Under the pieces are notes generated by a model that worked only from the letters and a program-made list of their open reading frames with translations, searched no databases and was not told where the DNA came from. The position numbers and the translations under genes are program-made. Below, piece after piece: positions 10,854-22,042 of a stretch of DNA of 64,000 nucleotides (position 1 is its first letter; each line of letters begins with the position of its first letter). The DNA lies in assembly GCA_019426215.1 (NCBI GenBank), contig CM033392.1:52069149-52133148 (forward strand), written 5' to 3'. Source of the stretch: Buddleja alternifolia (taxonomy: Eukaryota > Streptophyta > Magnoliopsida > Lamiales > Scrophulariaceae).

Positions 10854-13317
10854 GCAGTGCAAGGGAGTCGGGCTAATGACTTAAAACAAGCGCTTCTTGG
10901 GAGACAACCCATGTTTATCGTTTTCTTTTATTTCTTTTGTTTTGATTTAGTTGAGTCTTTTGTTCTCTTTTAGTTTGTTTTCGTGTCTCAGGTTTATGCA
11001 ATCCATACAAGAGAGACAGTCGAGAAGAACAACGATGTTCCTTACAAGCTCAAGAAAAATTTAGCTTTGGTGTTCGGTATTTTGGTTATGGTGTTATATA
11101 TCATTTTCGTCGTAGCTTGCATTTAAAATTTTTGATTTTTTTTTATATCTCTACTTCCAGGTATTTTAGTCATGGCTAAGAGTTCTCACATGTTATGAAT
11201 AGCTTCTGTTTTTATCACCACAGCTCGCGGTCATCTTAACCATGGCTTAGTCGAAAAATCACGATAAAAAACATAAAATTGCTCCCAGGTAAATTTAGCC
11301 GCGGCTACCAATCACCATAGCCACGGCTAAAAAAAAAATTTGAAACCTTTCTGTCCCGGTAGCCACGGCTACCCATGGTCTTAGCCATGACTAAAAGAAA
11401 ATTTTGAAAAAAAAAAATTAGTTTAAATCAAATTTTTTGTTTCACAGCTGGGTTAAATCCAAAGCTTTCCAATCTTTTTCTCCTTTCTATTTTCAAAACC
11501 ACTAAAAACCCCAATTCCTAATTTCTTTATCTCATCAGCAAAAGGATCTCTCTCTATCAACTCTCACTCACGTCGTTCGTTGTTCACGATATGTTGCGTT
11601 TATTCTTGCTTTTTGGTTATGTTTTGCTGAGACATTTGTTTTGTTTTTAGTTTTTGTTTTTCTTTTTTGCTTTTGAAGAACATGTCATGAATTTTAATCT
11701 CCTAATTACAAGTGGTTGTGTCTATTTTCTGGTTTTTTTTGTTTATGTGTTTAGGTCTCACCTATTCTCCAGCTTTGCGAGTGATTGTCGTTAGCCCCCA
11801 TGCGCTTTCTGTCTGGAATTCTATATGGAGTTTTCAACCTCAATCTCTGATCAGGGCAGTATTTTTCCCCTAGTTACTTTTATTTTCCATCATTTGGCTC
11901 ATTGAGGACAATGAGTTGATTTAGTTTGGGGGTGGATATATGTTATGCGTGATAATTTTTTTTATATGCCCAGAAATTGATGCAATTTATACACATATGT
12001 GCAAGTGAAAATGCCTTGAATAATTCTAACGAATTGTCATTTTTCTGATGAAGCTTGATGATTTTGCTGTCTCATTTGTTTTTCGCTTCCAATTCTTTTC
12101 TCTGTGATCAACATGCTTTTCTGTGTCTTGATATTCTTTGTAGTCAAGCTTATGTAAATTTTTGAGGACTCAAGGCATGAACCTTCTACGTTTGTTTAAT
12201 TTTGATGGGTGCATTGATATTGCATGAACATGATATGATTTAGGCCATTTTTTATTTGTCTTCGGCCTTATATTAGCTTGCAGTATATTCATTGTCTCTA
12301 GAACCTTTATTTGAGCCTTATTGATAAGAATGGGGTGTGCTAAGCACACCATAGACCACCATTCACTTTTGGTTCATAAACCACATCATCTACATGTTAG
12401 CCTAAAAGAAAAACAAAGATAATCACCCGGTTATGGGAGCTTACAATTCGGTATCTTTTAGCTATGTTTGGGTGTGTGTTTTATTGTGTTGTGCACATAA
12501 GGATAAGGAGGTTGATGTTGGTTGATTTTGAGAATTGATGAAGGTTTTGAGATATACGAGATGAATGATACGGATGTGAGAAGCACTTGAATTAAGTTGA
12601 GCCGAAATAGTTGGAAAAAAAAACAAAGAAAGAAAGAAACAAGAAAAAGAACAAAGAAAGAAAGAAACAAGAAAAAGAAGAAAAAATTCGAATAGGCTAT
12701 ATATGTGATGCTTCAATGATCATTGATTAGGTGTTGTCACTTGTACACAACCCAATATAGACAAGAAATAAGTTTGGGAGTTGTGAGTCAAAAAAAAAAA
12801 AAAAAAAACAAACAAACAAACAAAGAAAAAAAAGAGAGGAGAAAGTGGTGAGAATTTTGAGTATGATGCTTAGTTAGTGAGTGTAGCTTGAAGATATCGA
12901 GTTTTAAGCTCTCTAAACCTTTAGTCACTTTCTTCCATATATTTTCGTACCAAGCCAACACCCGAGCCTTACATTACAAGCCTAAAAGACCTTTTGATAG
13001 TGGATATTGTGTATTGTGCATTTGGAAAAAATTTGCAATTTCGAAGTTGGTTTGTGTTGATGAGTTTGATTTGTTTGCATAATCTTGCTTAATGTGGATT
13101 CTAGACATAAGAGGAGACGTGGGTGTTCATGATTTGGGATAGTATTGCAGAAATTTTGAGGCATATGAAATTCAAAGTTTTTGATGAATAAGTGATTCTT
13201 CATAAGTCTTGTTCTAAGGTGTTTATCTTGCCTCTGTGTATTAGTTGTAAAATATGAACTTACGTGTTTACTTTAATTTCTTTGCTCGAGGGCGATCAAA
13301 CTTAAGTTTGGGAGTGT
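10854..13317 (+). other. Non-coding interior of the nested element
   Basis: No coding region seen in 2.4 kb. It contains a cluster of TAGCC..GGCTA motifs (11165-11400), a purine tract GTTTGGGGGTGG at about 11928, a tandem AAAGAAAGAAACAAG repeat (about 12613-12680), a poly(A) run at 12789-12808 followed by CAAA repeats, and the final purine tract AAGTTTGGGAGTG (13303-13315) next to the right LTR. Confidence 0.6.
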
Positions 13318-14630
13318 TGATAAGCTCGTATTTTACGCCTTTTTGGCGCCTCTTTTCTTGTATTTTGATGCGTTCTTGAGTTTATTTATGCCACATATGC
13401 TTTGATTTTGTGATTGGTTGTGTTTTTATAGGTTATTTGAGAATTGGAGCAAAAATGAGTGAAAAGATCAAAGAAGTTCTCAAAATACTCCTGTAGCCAC
13501 GGCTATAAAGACCCTTAGCCATGGTGATCATGAAGGAACCCTTGTGTTTTGAAGATATGAAGTTACCAAGGCTAAAATAGGCAAAAAACATGAATAGCAG
13601 ATTTTAGCCGTGGCTACCGACTTTTGAGCCATGGCTACGGACTAATTTCGGCATCTATAAATACGCGCTATTAGGTCAAAATTCGAAACTTTTGCCCACT
13701 TTTGAGGGTTTTGACACTTTGAAACACACCAAGAGGGTTGAGAGAAGTCTGGGGAAGAAGAAGAACGCAAGGATACTCCATCTTTGTCTACGAAGACGGA
13801 GAATTCAAGCAAGATCTATCAAGAAACGTTATTAGGAAGTTTTAATTTCATGCTTTTAGATTTGTTTTCATTGAACATGTCTTTCAAGATGAATTATCTC
13901 TTTTCTTTTATAATTATGACTTAATTTGCCTTTGATTGAGGCCATGTGAAATCCAATTACTATGTTTGATTTTTGAGTATTATTTTTTCGGATTAAATTT
14001 GTTTTGGGTTATGTGTTTAATATTTGTTCTTAATGCTTATGATTGCTTAGCTACCAATCGTATGAATTTGTGCTTAGTTTTGAGACTGAGAGGAGATAAA
14101 CTAGGGATGCATCTAGGTATTAAACACCACAACGTAAAATTGACTAGAGATAGATTCGATTTTCTTGTGTGTGTTTTCCGTTAAAACGGGAAATTCCATG
14201 AATCTTTGTAATGCGTTTTCATTAATTCGATTTCATATAGAGATATAGAAATCATTAATGAAAAGAGAATTGATATACCAAGAGATTGGATAGTAAGTAA
14301 TTTAGGGAATTTCGCCTTAACCTAATCAATCTAATAATCCGGTAAGATAGAATCATAGTCAAATTGAATAGTTGGTTAAATCATATGCCTTAATCACTTT
14401 TCTCATTGATTTAATTCAAAGTTGATTTATCTCATTAGTTGGTAATTGTTATTTAATATTTTAATTCATAATTCACATCTTTATCTCTTGATTTAACTTA
14501 GAATTAGATAACACAATAATTTCAATACTTAAATACAATTGTCTCTAGGGTACAATAATCCGGACTTACATCCACTATATTACTTGCACGAGCTAGTACA
14601 CTTGCTAGGATTTTGTGTGTCAAGTTTTTG
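13318..14630 (+). repeat. 3' LTR of the nested element
   Basis: Near-identical copy of 8410-9723. It ends where chromovirus RNase H sequence resumes (CAAAGCATCAGC from 14631). Confidence 0.9.
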
Positions 14631-15887
14631 CAAAGCATCAGCAACTATGTTCTCCTGGCCATTCTTGTATTGAATGGTAAAGTCATAACCAAGGAGTTTC
14701 ACCAACCACTTTTCTTGGCTAGGTGTAGAAATTCTTTGATCTGTCTTGATAATGAAGTGCTTTCCTACCAAATAGGGTCTCCACCTCTGAACAACAACTA
14801 CAATAGCCATCATTTCTTTGTCATAAACAGAGAGAGCTAAGTTTTTCTGGCATAAAGACTTGCTCATGAAAGCCAATGGCTTTCCATTCTGCATCAACAC
14901 TGCCCTAATTCCCTTTCCACAAACATCAGCTTCTATGATGAAATCTTCATTAAAATCTGTCATAGCAAGGATAGGTGCCTTAGTCATAGCAGATTTTAAC
15001 TCCCCAAAAGCTTCAGCAACCAACTCATTCCATTTGAATGCATCCTTCTTTAACCAATCAGTAAGAGGGTTAGCTATATTATCATAACCCCTAATGAATC
15101 TTCTATAATATCCTGTAATACCAAGGAAACCACTCAATTACTTAATATTTCTTGGAACTGGCCAATCCACCATAGCTTTTATCTTATTAGGATCTGCTGA
15201 AACCCCCTCCTGTGAGACCACATGGCCCAAGTATTCTACTCTCTCACTGGTAAAGTCACATTTACTTTTCTTCACAAAGAGTTTGTTGGTTCTCAACAAG
15301 TCAAATGTATATCTCAAGTGGTCAATATGATCAGTCTAGCTTTTACTATATACAAGTATGTCATCAAAAAAGACTAAGATAAATTTTCTAAGGTATCGAG
15401 CAAATACCTTGTTCATGAGGCACTGAAATGTAGATGGAGCATTAGTTAGGCCAAAAGGCATAACTAAAAACTCAAAGTGTCCATGATGAGTTCTGAATGC
15501 AGTCTTGCAGATGTCCTCTTCCACCATTCTAATTTGATGATAACCAGATCTCAAGTCCAATTTAGCAAACAACTTAGCCCCATTGAGTTCATCCAATAAC
15601 TCCTCTATAATTGGAATAGGAAATTTGTCCTTAATTGTGGCTTTATTCACTGCTCTATAATCAACACACATCCTCCAGGAGCCATCTTTCTTCTTAACCA
15701 TGACAATAGAAAAAGGGCTTGTGCTTGGCCTAATTATGCCACTGTCTAGTAGTGATTTCACCATCTTTTCAATTTCATCCTTTTGTCTGGCTGGATATCT
15801 ATAAAGTCTCAAGCTAATTGGATATGTGCCCTCCTTTAAAATAATTCTGTGATCCTGCTCCCTTTTTGGTGGTAATGTGACAGGTTC
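14631..15887 (-). pseudogene. Reverse transcriptase and RNase H of the chromovirus
   Basis: RT motifs are readable: [44 protein letters not shown] and [10 protein letters not shown] (the usual LDD/IDD is FDD). The RNase H domain follows (KAPILAMTDF, IIEADVCGKGIRAVL, LAFMSKSL, VYDKEMMAIVVVVQ, ENIVADAL). In-frame stops occur near 15337 (TAG after SKS) and 15138 (TAA). The frame ends at the nested insertion point. The expected TDASG of RNase H reads EADVCGK, so that catalytic Asp is retained. Confidence 0.9.
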
Positions 15888-16690
15888 CTAAAACAAATCC
15901 TCAAAGTCCTGTAACAAAGCTTCTAGTTGTGCTTTGTTGTCATTGATTTGCCATTCCATACTAAATAATTGACAACACTGAATGTCTCTTGCTTGAAAAA
16001 CCCCAACATGCATCATAGAAATCTGAGAAGATTTTTGAATCAGATTATTGATTTTGTTTCTGCTCATCAACTTAACAGAAGAGGGTTGCATCCCTCTTAG
16101 TACCACCTTCTTACTGTCCTTAATGAAAACCATTTTCAATTAATTAAAATTCCAGTTGATATCTCCAAGTGTAATTAGCCATTGTATGCCCAATACCATA
16201 TCACAACCCCCTAGTGGTATTGTCATCAAATCTGCATTAAACTTCGCACCTTGCATCTTCCAAGAGAAATTTCTACATATAAATGAGTTGTGGATTTTGT
16301 TTCCATCAGCTACTGATACAGCAAAGGGGGTCATAGGCTGTAATTGACATCTTAATCTTTTTGCAGCCTCAAGATCAATGAAATTATGGGTGCTTCCAGT
16401 GTCAATTAGAATATGAATAGGTTTGCCTTTTGTGACTCCAGTAACTCTCATAGTCTTGAAATCATGAATACCAGTTATGGCATACATGGATATATGAGAT
16501 GCAGTTATTTCTTCTTCTTTATCCTTCTGCTCATCTTCACAATCAGAATCCTCACTCAATTCACCAACTTCTTCTGATGGAACCTCTAGTAAATACAATT
16601 GTCTTCTATTCTTACATACATGCTCCCTGTTAAACTTCTCATCACACCAAAAACACAATCCCTTATTCCTTTTTCATCTATTTCTTGAGG
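15888..16690 (-). pseudogene. Zinc knuckle and aspartic protease of the chromovirus
   Basis: A CCHC knuckle (CFWCDEKFNREHVC) at about 16655 is followed by an acidic linker and a retropepsin-like domain with the catalytic DTG (HILIDTGSTHNFID) and the typical GCDMVLGIQWL near its end. A TAA at about 16140 and another near 15888 interrupt the frame toward RT. These normally lie between Gag and RT in Ty3/gypsy polyproteins. Confidence 0.9.
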
Positions 16691-16708
16691 ACTTAACCTC
16701 CTCTGATG

Positions 16709-17540
16709 TCATGAGTGTGGTTTAGAAAAGTTTTGAGAATTAGTTGGTGGTTTGGGCAGTATGGGTGAGATATTGGGTTTAGGAAATGGATTATTTAGTG
16801 GGAATTTTTGTGAGTATGGGCTTGGTTTAGAAAGAAAAGGTGAAGGTTTCTTATAGGATAGTGACAGTGCTTGTTCTTGAAGTTTTGCAAGACTAATAGC
16901 TTCTTGCAAGGATTTTGGCCTAAACATTCTTACATTTACAGAAATTTCACTCCTCAAATCCCCTAAAAAACAACTTAATGCATAAGGATCTGGCAAATCT
17001 AAGCAATTGACAATTTCATCAAACCTGTCAAGATATTGTTGTATACTCCCCATTTGTTTCAGATTCACTAACTCGGACATGGGATCATCATACACCAAAG
17101 CCCCAAATCTATCATTCAATGCCCTAATATACTCTTCCGAGTTAGGTATTTCTCTTGTGAGCCTTCCTTTCATGTACATTTGGTGCCACTGTATTATCTT
17201 CCCTTCTAAATGTACAGAGGCCATTTTCACCTTGGCTGTTGGTGGTGTTTCATCCACCTCAAAAAACTGTTCACATTTATACAACCATCCACGTAAATAA
17301 TCCCCATTGAAACGTGGAAATTCAACTCGAGCCACCTTCGTCGGAATCTGATAACCCAAATTAGAATTTCCCCCTCCTCTAATGGAATCGCCTCCATTCT
17401 CACCTGAATACCCACCTCCATTAGCTGCATTCTACTGATTCTGAATCATTGTAGCCATGAGAGACTTCAGTTCATCCATATATTCGCGCAGCGTATCCAC
17501 GTCCTTGCGCAATTCGGAATTGTTGTGTTATTTCCACCAT
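16709..17540 (-). pseudogene. Gag of the chromovirus
   Basis: The capsid-type Retrotrans_gag region is clear: RVEFPRFNGDYLRGWLYKCE, HLEGKIIQWHQMYM, LKQMGSIQQYLDRFDEIVN and LGDLRSEISVNVRMF. A coiled N-terminus (DTLREYMDELKSLM) is joined through a TAG at about 17432, and a one-base shift separates it from the likely ATG at 17540. A proline-rich tail ends at a stop at 16709, before the zinc knuckle. Confidence 0.9.
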
Positions 17541-17573
17541 GGCTGGAATTCTTCAAGATTGGCCAAGAATCAA

Positions 17574-17591
17574 CCGGCAAAGCTGATACCA
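17574..17591 (-). other. Primer-binding site of the chromovirus
   Basis: On the minus strand TGGTATCAGCTTTGCCGG begins two bases inside the 5' LTR. TGGTATCAG matches the 3' end complement of initiator tRNA-Met, the common primer of chromoviruses. Confidence 0.85.
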
Positions 17592-17593
17592 CT

Positions 17594-18012
17594 TGATGAA
17601 AACACAAATTAATGGGAGAAATCAACTAAGTAAATTCAGAGATTCAAGATAATAGTTGAATCTGGAAAACTTACCCAAAATTGAATTTGAAGAATTAGAG
17701 AGAGAAAAAACACAATTTCACCGACAAATCAGTTATACCCTTTCATTATGTATTTTTCCCTTTTATACAGTATGTTTACGTACAGAATAAGTTGAAGAAA
17801 TTGAAACTCAGTTACAAAACTGTCAAGTTTAACTAACTTGACAGCTAATTACAATTTGATCCCTCAATTTGGCTAGTTACAGAATTAATCCTAATTCTAG
17901 TCAAAGTCCCAGTCAACGGTCAATGTCTTCCTCTTTCCTTCTTATTGTTTAAAGTCGCATTTCTGTTGATAAAAGTGTAGTTCCAGCCTTCTTCTTTATT
18001 TTGAATGTAACA
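17594..18012 (-). repeat. 5' LTR of the chromovirus
   Basis: A 419-bp copy ending TAACA, followed by the target duplication TGCAC at 18013-18017. Confidence 0.95.
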
Positions 18013-18017
18013 TGCAC

Positions 18018-18935
18018 CTTCTCAACAAATCAGTGAACCAAGAACAAACCCAATATCAAATAATTTAGTCAAATCTTTTTAGATCCGTGTTATCACTCAA
18101 ATCGATCATCATCATCATCGGTTGGAATCTACATTATGTGTTTATTCTATCAAATCTGCTCACAATCGATTGGGTTCATTTTCATCCGGTTAAGAGGCTC
18201 AGACCAGCGGAGGAAGTAGAAATGGGGAATTGAAAATTTTATTTTCTTTTAAAAAAATATTTCAATGTATTTTCGCATAAAAGATGCTCAAATTGAGCGA
18301 TTTCATTTTGTCACAAACAAAAAAAGAAGCTCAAATGTCAACAATCAATTATATATCAATTAAAGCCCCCGGCGAGAATGTACATTCGACGACCCGGTTC
18401 TGAACAACACTATAGCAGCAGGTAGCGTATCAGATCCAACTTACCAATTAGGGGCAATCACCCCCGGCAGACCTTTCGCTTCTTCAAAGTTGAAAGATAA
18501 AAGTGAATTTCGTGAAAGGAATCGTATACTTGCATTGGATAAATTTTTATTTGTATATTATTGTAGAATCAATCTTCTGAAATTTTCGGATTCTGTGGTG
18601 TATGTATATATCATTTTCTTTTCATAGCCTGGTTAGAAAGGATGAATTTTGAGATTTAGAAGTGGGAGAAGAACTTCAAAGTGATGGCTGCCTGCTCCCG
18701 TGGCGGAGAGTGAAGATGACTGAAAGAAAAATGAGGGTTTGAATGAGAAGAAGATTTTGCTTTTAATTTGAGGGTAATTTTGTCAATAAGCGCTACTTTG
18801 CTCTGGAATTAGAGATTTTGCTCTGGCTTTATCACAAACCTTTGAATAATATTATTACGGAGTATTTTATATATGTTTTTATACCATACCCTTTGAACAA
18901 GAAAAATAAAAATAAAAAAATCATGAAAAAAAAGA
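18018..18935. other. Intergenic, nothing recognised
   Basis: No gene or repeat family recognised. It includes an ATC run near 18107-18120 and a moderately GC-richer segment at 18365-18480 with no usable reading frame. Confidence 0.4.
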
Positions 18936-19938
18936 GTCAATTTACCTCCCTATAAAAATAAAAATGAAGCACACTCCCCCTGTACTCATTTGGCCTATAA
19001 TTATCAAAATACCCTTACTGTTTACGAATAATTGCATTATATTTTTATTAATTATTTTATATTAAGCTTTTTTTTTCTTTTTCTTTTTTTCCTTCATCTT
19101 TTTCCCCAATAATCTCATTCCCAAACTTTAACCCTACAAACTATCTAATTCACCTCGCCCACCGCCTATTGCGCCACCAGCCACATCACCACCGCCATCG
19201 CACACAACTCCGCACTTGCACCAACATCCCAGCCAAATGCTGCCGCACCATACCCCGCCACTATTACTTCGTCCAAATCGCCACCTCTCTCTCCAGCCAA
19301 CCACCTTCGCCAAGGCACCGCGTTCATCGTGCACTGCCATAACCCCCGCTCTATTTCATGCACTTCGCTCAAATCGCCCCCACTACTTGCCAAAATAATC
19401 ACTACTGCCTCAAATCGCACTCTCCATCAACTACCACTCCTCACCAAAATCGATGCCTTCCCCCCTTCGTCTCAAACCCTCGCTAATCTTGCCATCCTAT
19501 CCGTCGCCACCTCCATGCAGCATCGTCACCATCACTGTGCAGCATCGTCGCCTTCGCCGGCACCGCTGCTTTATCATTTCTGGTTATAAACATAATATAT
19601 ACATCTACATATACACACATATATCATTAATTATATTAATAAATTATGAATTTATAATTTATAATTAATAAATTTATAATTAATAAATATTATATTTTAA
19701 AATTTAGTATAATATGAAATATTAAATCTCAGTTATTGATCTCTATCATGATCTATGGCTGTTATTATTTAGTATATTTTGGCCGTTGAATCCTAACACA
19801 CTTGATCTAATAATTGTAAGATTCAGGGCAAAATTGTTCAGGAAAAATCAAAATATCATAGTCACTCGCAAAACGGGCGAGTGGCGCGCTTAGGGAGCTA
19901 AAGTGCTTCATTTTTATTTTCACGAGGAGGAAAATTAC
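18936..19938. mobile_element. Possible non-autonomous DNA element with GC-rich core
   Basis: The left end (AATTTACCTCCCTATAAAAA then AATGAAGCAC, about 18938-18971) is an imperfect inverted match to the right end (GTGCTTCATTTTTATTTTCA followed by GAGGAGGAAAATT, about 19903-19936). Between them is an unusually C-rich stretch (19130-19570) with CACC/GCC iterations that stays open in several frames but shows no protein domain, followed by very AT-rich sequence. The right end alone is repeated at 22866-23025 as part of the segmental duplication. Class and exact ends are uncertain. Confidence 0.35.
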
Positions 19939-20269
19939 GGCTTTGTTTGTTTGTGTTTTCATTATACTTTTTCCATTTCTATTTTCATCAGAAAATGGAA
20001 ATACACACTTTACACTGTTTTTAACTGAAAATATTCACATTTTCATTCTTGTCTCATCAATATTCAACATCAAATCCAATACTATTCATCAAATCATTAC
20101 TTTTCAATCATTTCAGACATCACACACACAAATTTCAGCCATTTTAAAAAACACAACCAAACACACCTACTTTTTCACTTTTCTCACACGAAAATCAAAA
20201 AACACGTTCTCCCATACATTTTAGAAAATGACGGTTGAAAATGAAATGAAAACACATCCAAACAAAGCC
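19939..20269. mobile_element. Tourist-like MITE with TAC target duplication
   Basis: A 331-bp element has terminal inverted repeats GGCTTTGTTTG..CAAACAAAGCC that extend imperfectly to about 25 bp, and is flanked by TAC (19936-19938 and 20270-20272). The paralogous sequence in copy B (about 23024) reads straight through this point, confirming a clean insertion. The terminal sequence and 3-bp TSD resemble PIF/Harbinger-derived Tourist MITEs, although their usual TSD is TTA/TAA. No coding capacity. Confidence 0.85.
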
Positions 20270-20272
20270 TAC

Positions 20273-20944
20273 ATTTTCTTCCACATGTTTTCTTTTGCTA
20301 CCTACGAACTTCACAGGGAGGTTGGTTGCATTTAACCCCCTTTAAAAAATAATAAATTTGTCCATTTGGTTTAAATATCTTGATGAAATAAGCCTGAGTT
20401 GACCTCGTGACATCCTAGAGATCAATCAAGATATCTCAAAACTTATAAACACCTACTCATTTACATAATTTTAAAGCTCTTTGGTAGATTCGTAGTTAAT
20501 TTGTTTGACTTATAATTCATTTCGCTGGCTTGAGCGCTAGAGGACCTCCAACAAATCGTAATGAGTTGTGTTTCGGGTTGTTCATAAAGCTTAATCAAGA
20601 GGAGCAGTGTGTACTAGTCAATTTACTCATTTCAAACTAAATTATCATATCAGAAGGAAATTTGCATGGGTTAAGAAATTAATTAGATCTTGGTTGGTTG
20701 CCAAATTTATGTGACTTTCTCAAGAACTTAACTTATACCCATTAACTTTGATTCAACAATTTGTTAAATAATTGTTCTGGGGGAGAAAAGTTAGTGCATC
20801 TATCTAGAACACAAGACACTCAAAGATTTGAATATATTTACTTCTGATCCTATCACCACAAACTTTTGAAGGAATAGAAAGCAACAAACAGTAGTATATA
20901 CATTTGACAACTTCATCAAGAAAGTAAAAAGAGAAGAAAGAATA
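20273..20944. other. 3' flank of F-box gene copy A
   Basis: No gene seen. The sequence is conserved with the 3' flank of copy B (about 23030-23697), so it belongs to the duplicated segment. Confidence 0.6.
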
Positions 20945-22042
20945 TTACAAAATTGAATCAACTTCATTCAGTGACAAAACGCTATTTCGTTTACCGTAAA
21001 CTCTGAGATTCTTGATTTCTTGGTTAGTAAAATTACACAACACTAACTCTCCGTAACTACTTTTCAAAATGAATTCATCATTATTCCAGAATCCCAATGG
21101 CCTCTCTAATTTTGTAAGAGGACCAATACTAAACATCTTAGTCCAAGACTCAGCATTTCCTGATAGTTCATTTATAGCCCATACGTCGAAAATTTTATCA
21201 ATATCTTTGAGACGATAAACAACCAATGAAACTAATACTTTTAGCGGAAAAATAGCTCGAGTAATCCTATGTTGTCCTCCTAAAACTTCCATACTAGATG
21301 GTAATGGTGTCTTTTGGAATATTTCCTTGTTCATATCAAATGAAAGAATCACCTCAACGTTTTTACTATCTTGAGCCCACCAACAAAAAGTTTTATTTTT
21401 GTACACCATACTCCAAAGTCCATAGTACATTATATTTGCTGGCACAATATTTTCATACTTCCTCCACGAATTTGTTCTTAAATAGTATATCTCAACTTGA
21501 TAAATAACACGACAGTCAAAAGAAACGCAGAATAAAATTTGCATTACCTTCAAATCACGAGTTTTAGAATCATAACCGATCCCAATATCAGCACCACGTA
21601 TTTTTGCATCAAGTGGACGCGATACTAAAGATGGAGGTAATATCTTGAAATCACGAGTGCTAGGGTTCCATAGAGCAATATTTTCGGGAAAGCCATATAA
21701 ACAAATGATACCATTACATGGTCCTATCAACCTAACATGACCAAACATATCATTCAAAAATAAAGGTGGAAGATCTTGATCGACAAAAGAGTTGTTTCCA
21801 TCATTTCTCAACAATGAGATGACTCTTCTATTCGTAATATTGTCGCGTCTGCTGGCAAGTAGAAGTTCAGAACCTTCTTTCAAGGAGAATGTTTGATGGT
21901 GTTTCGCGATAAAAATAGGGTTTTTGAGAAGAATGTTCCATGATTTGCAAACACATTTGAATCTAATTAATGATATAACTTGTAATCTTGATAACATCTC
22001 TACAATTGCATCTTCTGGTGGATTCATTGTCACCTTCTGCAT
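20945..22042 (-). CDS. SLF-like F-box protein (F-box plus FBA-type domain)
   Basis: Intronless frame of 365 codons. An F-box covers residues about 6-46 (NPPEDAIVEMLSRL, RFKCVCKSWNILLKNPIFI). It is followed by an F-box-associated beta-rich region with family landmarks: LIGPCNGIICLYG, IALWNPSTRDFKILP, GIGYDSKTRDLKVMQI, VEIYYLRTNSWRKYE and FCWWAQD. Members act as substrate receptors of SCF ubiquitin ligases through SKP1 binding. The FBA_1 type includes the pollen S-locus F-box proteins of self-incompatibility, but most relatives have other or unknown roles, and no S-RNase is visible here. The ATG at 22042 is chosen; a second Met at residue 6 would also keep the whole F-box. The gene is intact, whereas its tandem paralogue is broken. 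Confidence 0.85.
   Translation of the reverse strand: MQKVTMNPPEDAIVEMLSRLQVISLIRFKCVCKSWNILLKNPIFIAKHHQTFSLKEGSELLLASRRDNITNRRVISLLRNDGNNSFVDQDLPPLFLNDMFGHVRLIGPCNGIICLYGFPENIALWNPSTRDFKILPPSLVSRPLDAKIRGADIGIGYDSKTRDLKVMQILFCVSFDCRVIYQVEIYYLRTNSWRKYENIVPANIMYYGLWSMVYKNKTFCWWAQDSKNVEVILSFDMNKEIFQKTPLPSSMEVLGGQHRITRAIFPLKVLVSLVVYRLKDIDKIFDVWAINELSGNAESWTKMFSIGPLTKLERPLGFWNNDEFILKSSYGELVLCNFTNQEIKNLRVYGKRNSVLSLNEVDSIL

Larger units (their letters stand above)
8410..14630 (+). mobile_element. Nested non-autonomous Athila/Tat-like LTR element
   Basis: Two near-identical LTRs of about 1.3 kb (8410-9723 and 13318-14630) in direct orientation enclose 3.6 kb that has only one gag-like reading frame and no protease, RT or integrase. 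The primer-binding site reads TGTCTCCGTTGTCGGGGA, close to the tRNA-Asp-type site of Athila/Tat elements. The 3' interior has three AAGTTTGGGAG-type purine tracts, one abutting the right LTR. The element interrupts the chromovirus polyprotein right after the ADAL of its RNase H end, and integrase sequence resumes on the other side. Exact LTR ends are uncertain because both copies share AGTTTTTG after the TGTCA. No clean 5-bp target duplication was found (GCAAA against CCAGA is the best candidate). Confidence 0.85.
6473..18012 (-). mobile_element. Ty3/gypsy chromovirus LTR retrotransposon, decayed
   Basis: Flanked by LTRs of about 420 bp that start TGATG and end AACA, and by a perfect 5-bp target duplication TGCAC (6468-6472 and 18013-18017). 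On the minus strand the order is LTR, tRNA-Met-like primer-binding site, gag, zinc knuckle/protease, RT, RNase H, integrase, chromodomain, polypurine tract, LTR, which is the Ty3/gypsy order. The chromodomain-like C-terminus places it among chromoviruses; a Reina-like lineage is my guess from sequence feel only. By eye the two LTRs differ at about 16-17 positions plus one 2-bp indel (about 96% identical). Every reading frame carries stops or shifts, so it is dead. A 6.2-kb second retroelement is inserted in it between RNase H and integrase; without that insert it would be about 5.3 kb. Confidence 0.95.

Noticed and set aside
19134..19589. Overlapping open frames of 60-86 codons on both strands in a C-rich stretch
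   Set aside because: The openness follows from low-complexity CACC/GCC composition. No domain, no consistent start, and it lies inside a likely transposon.
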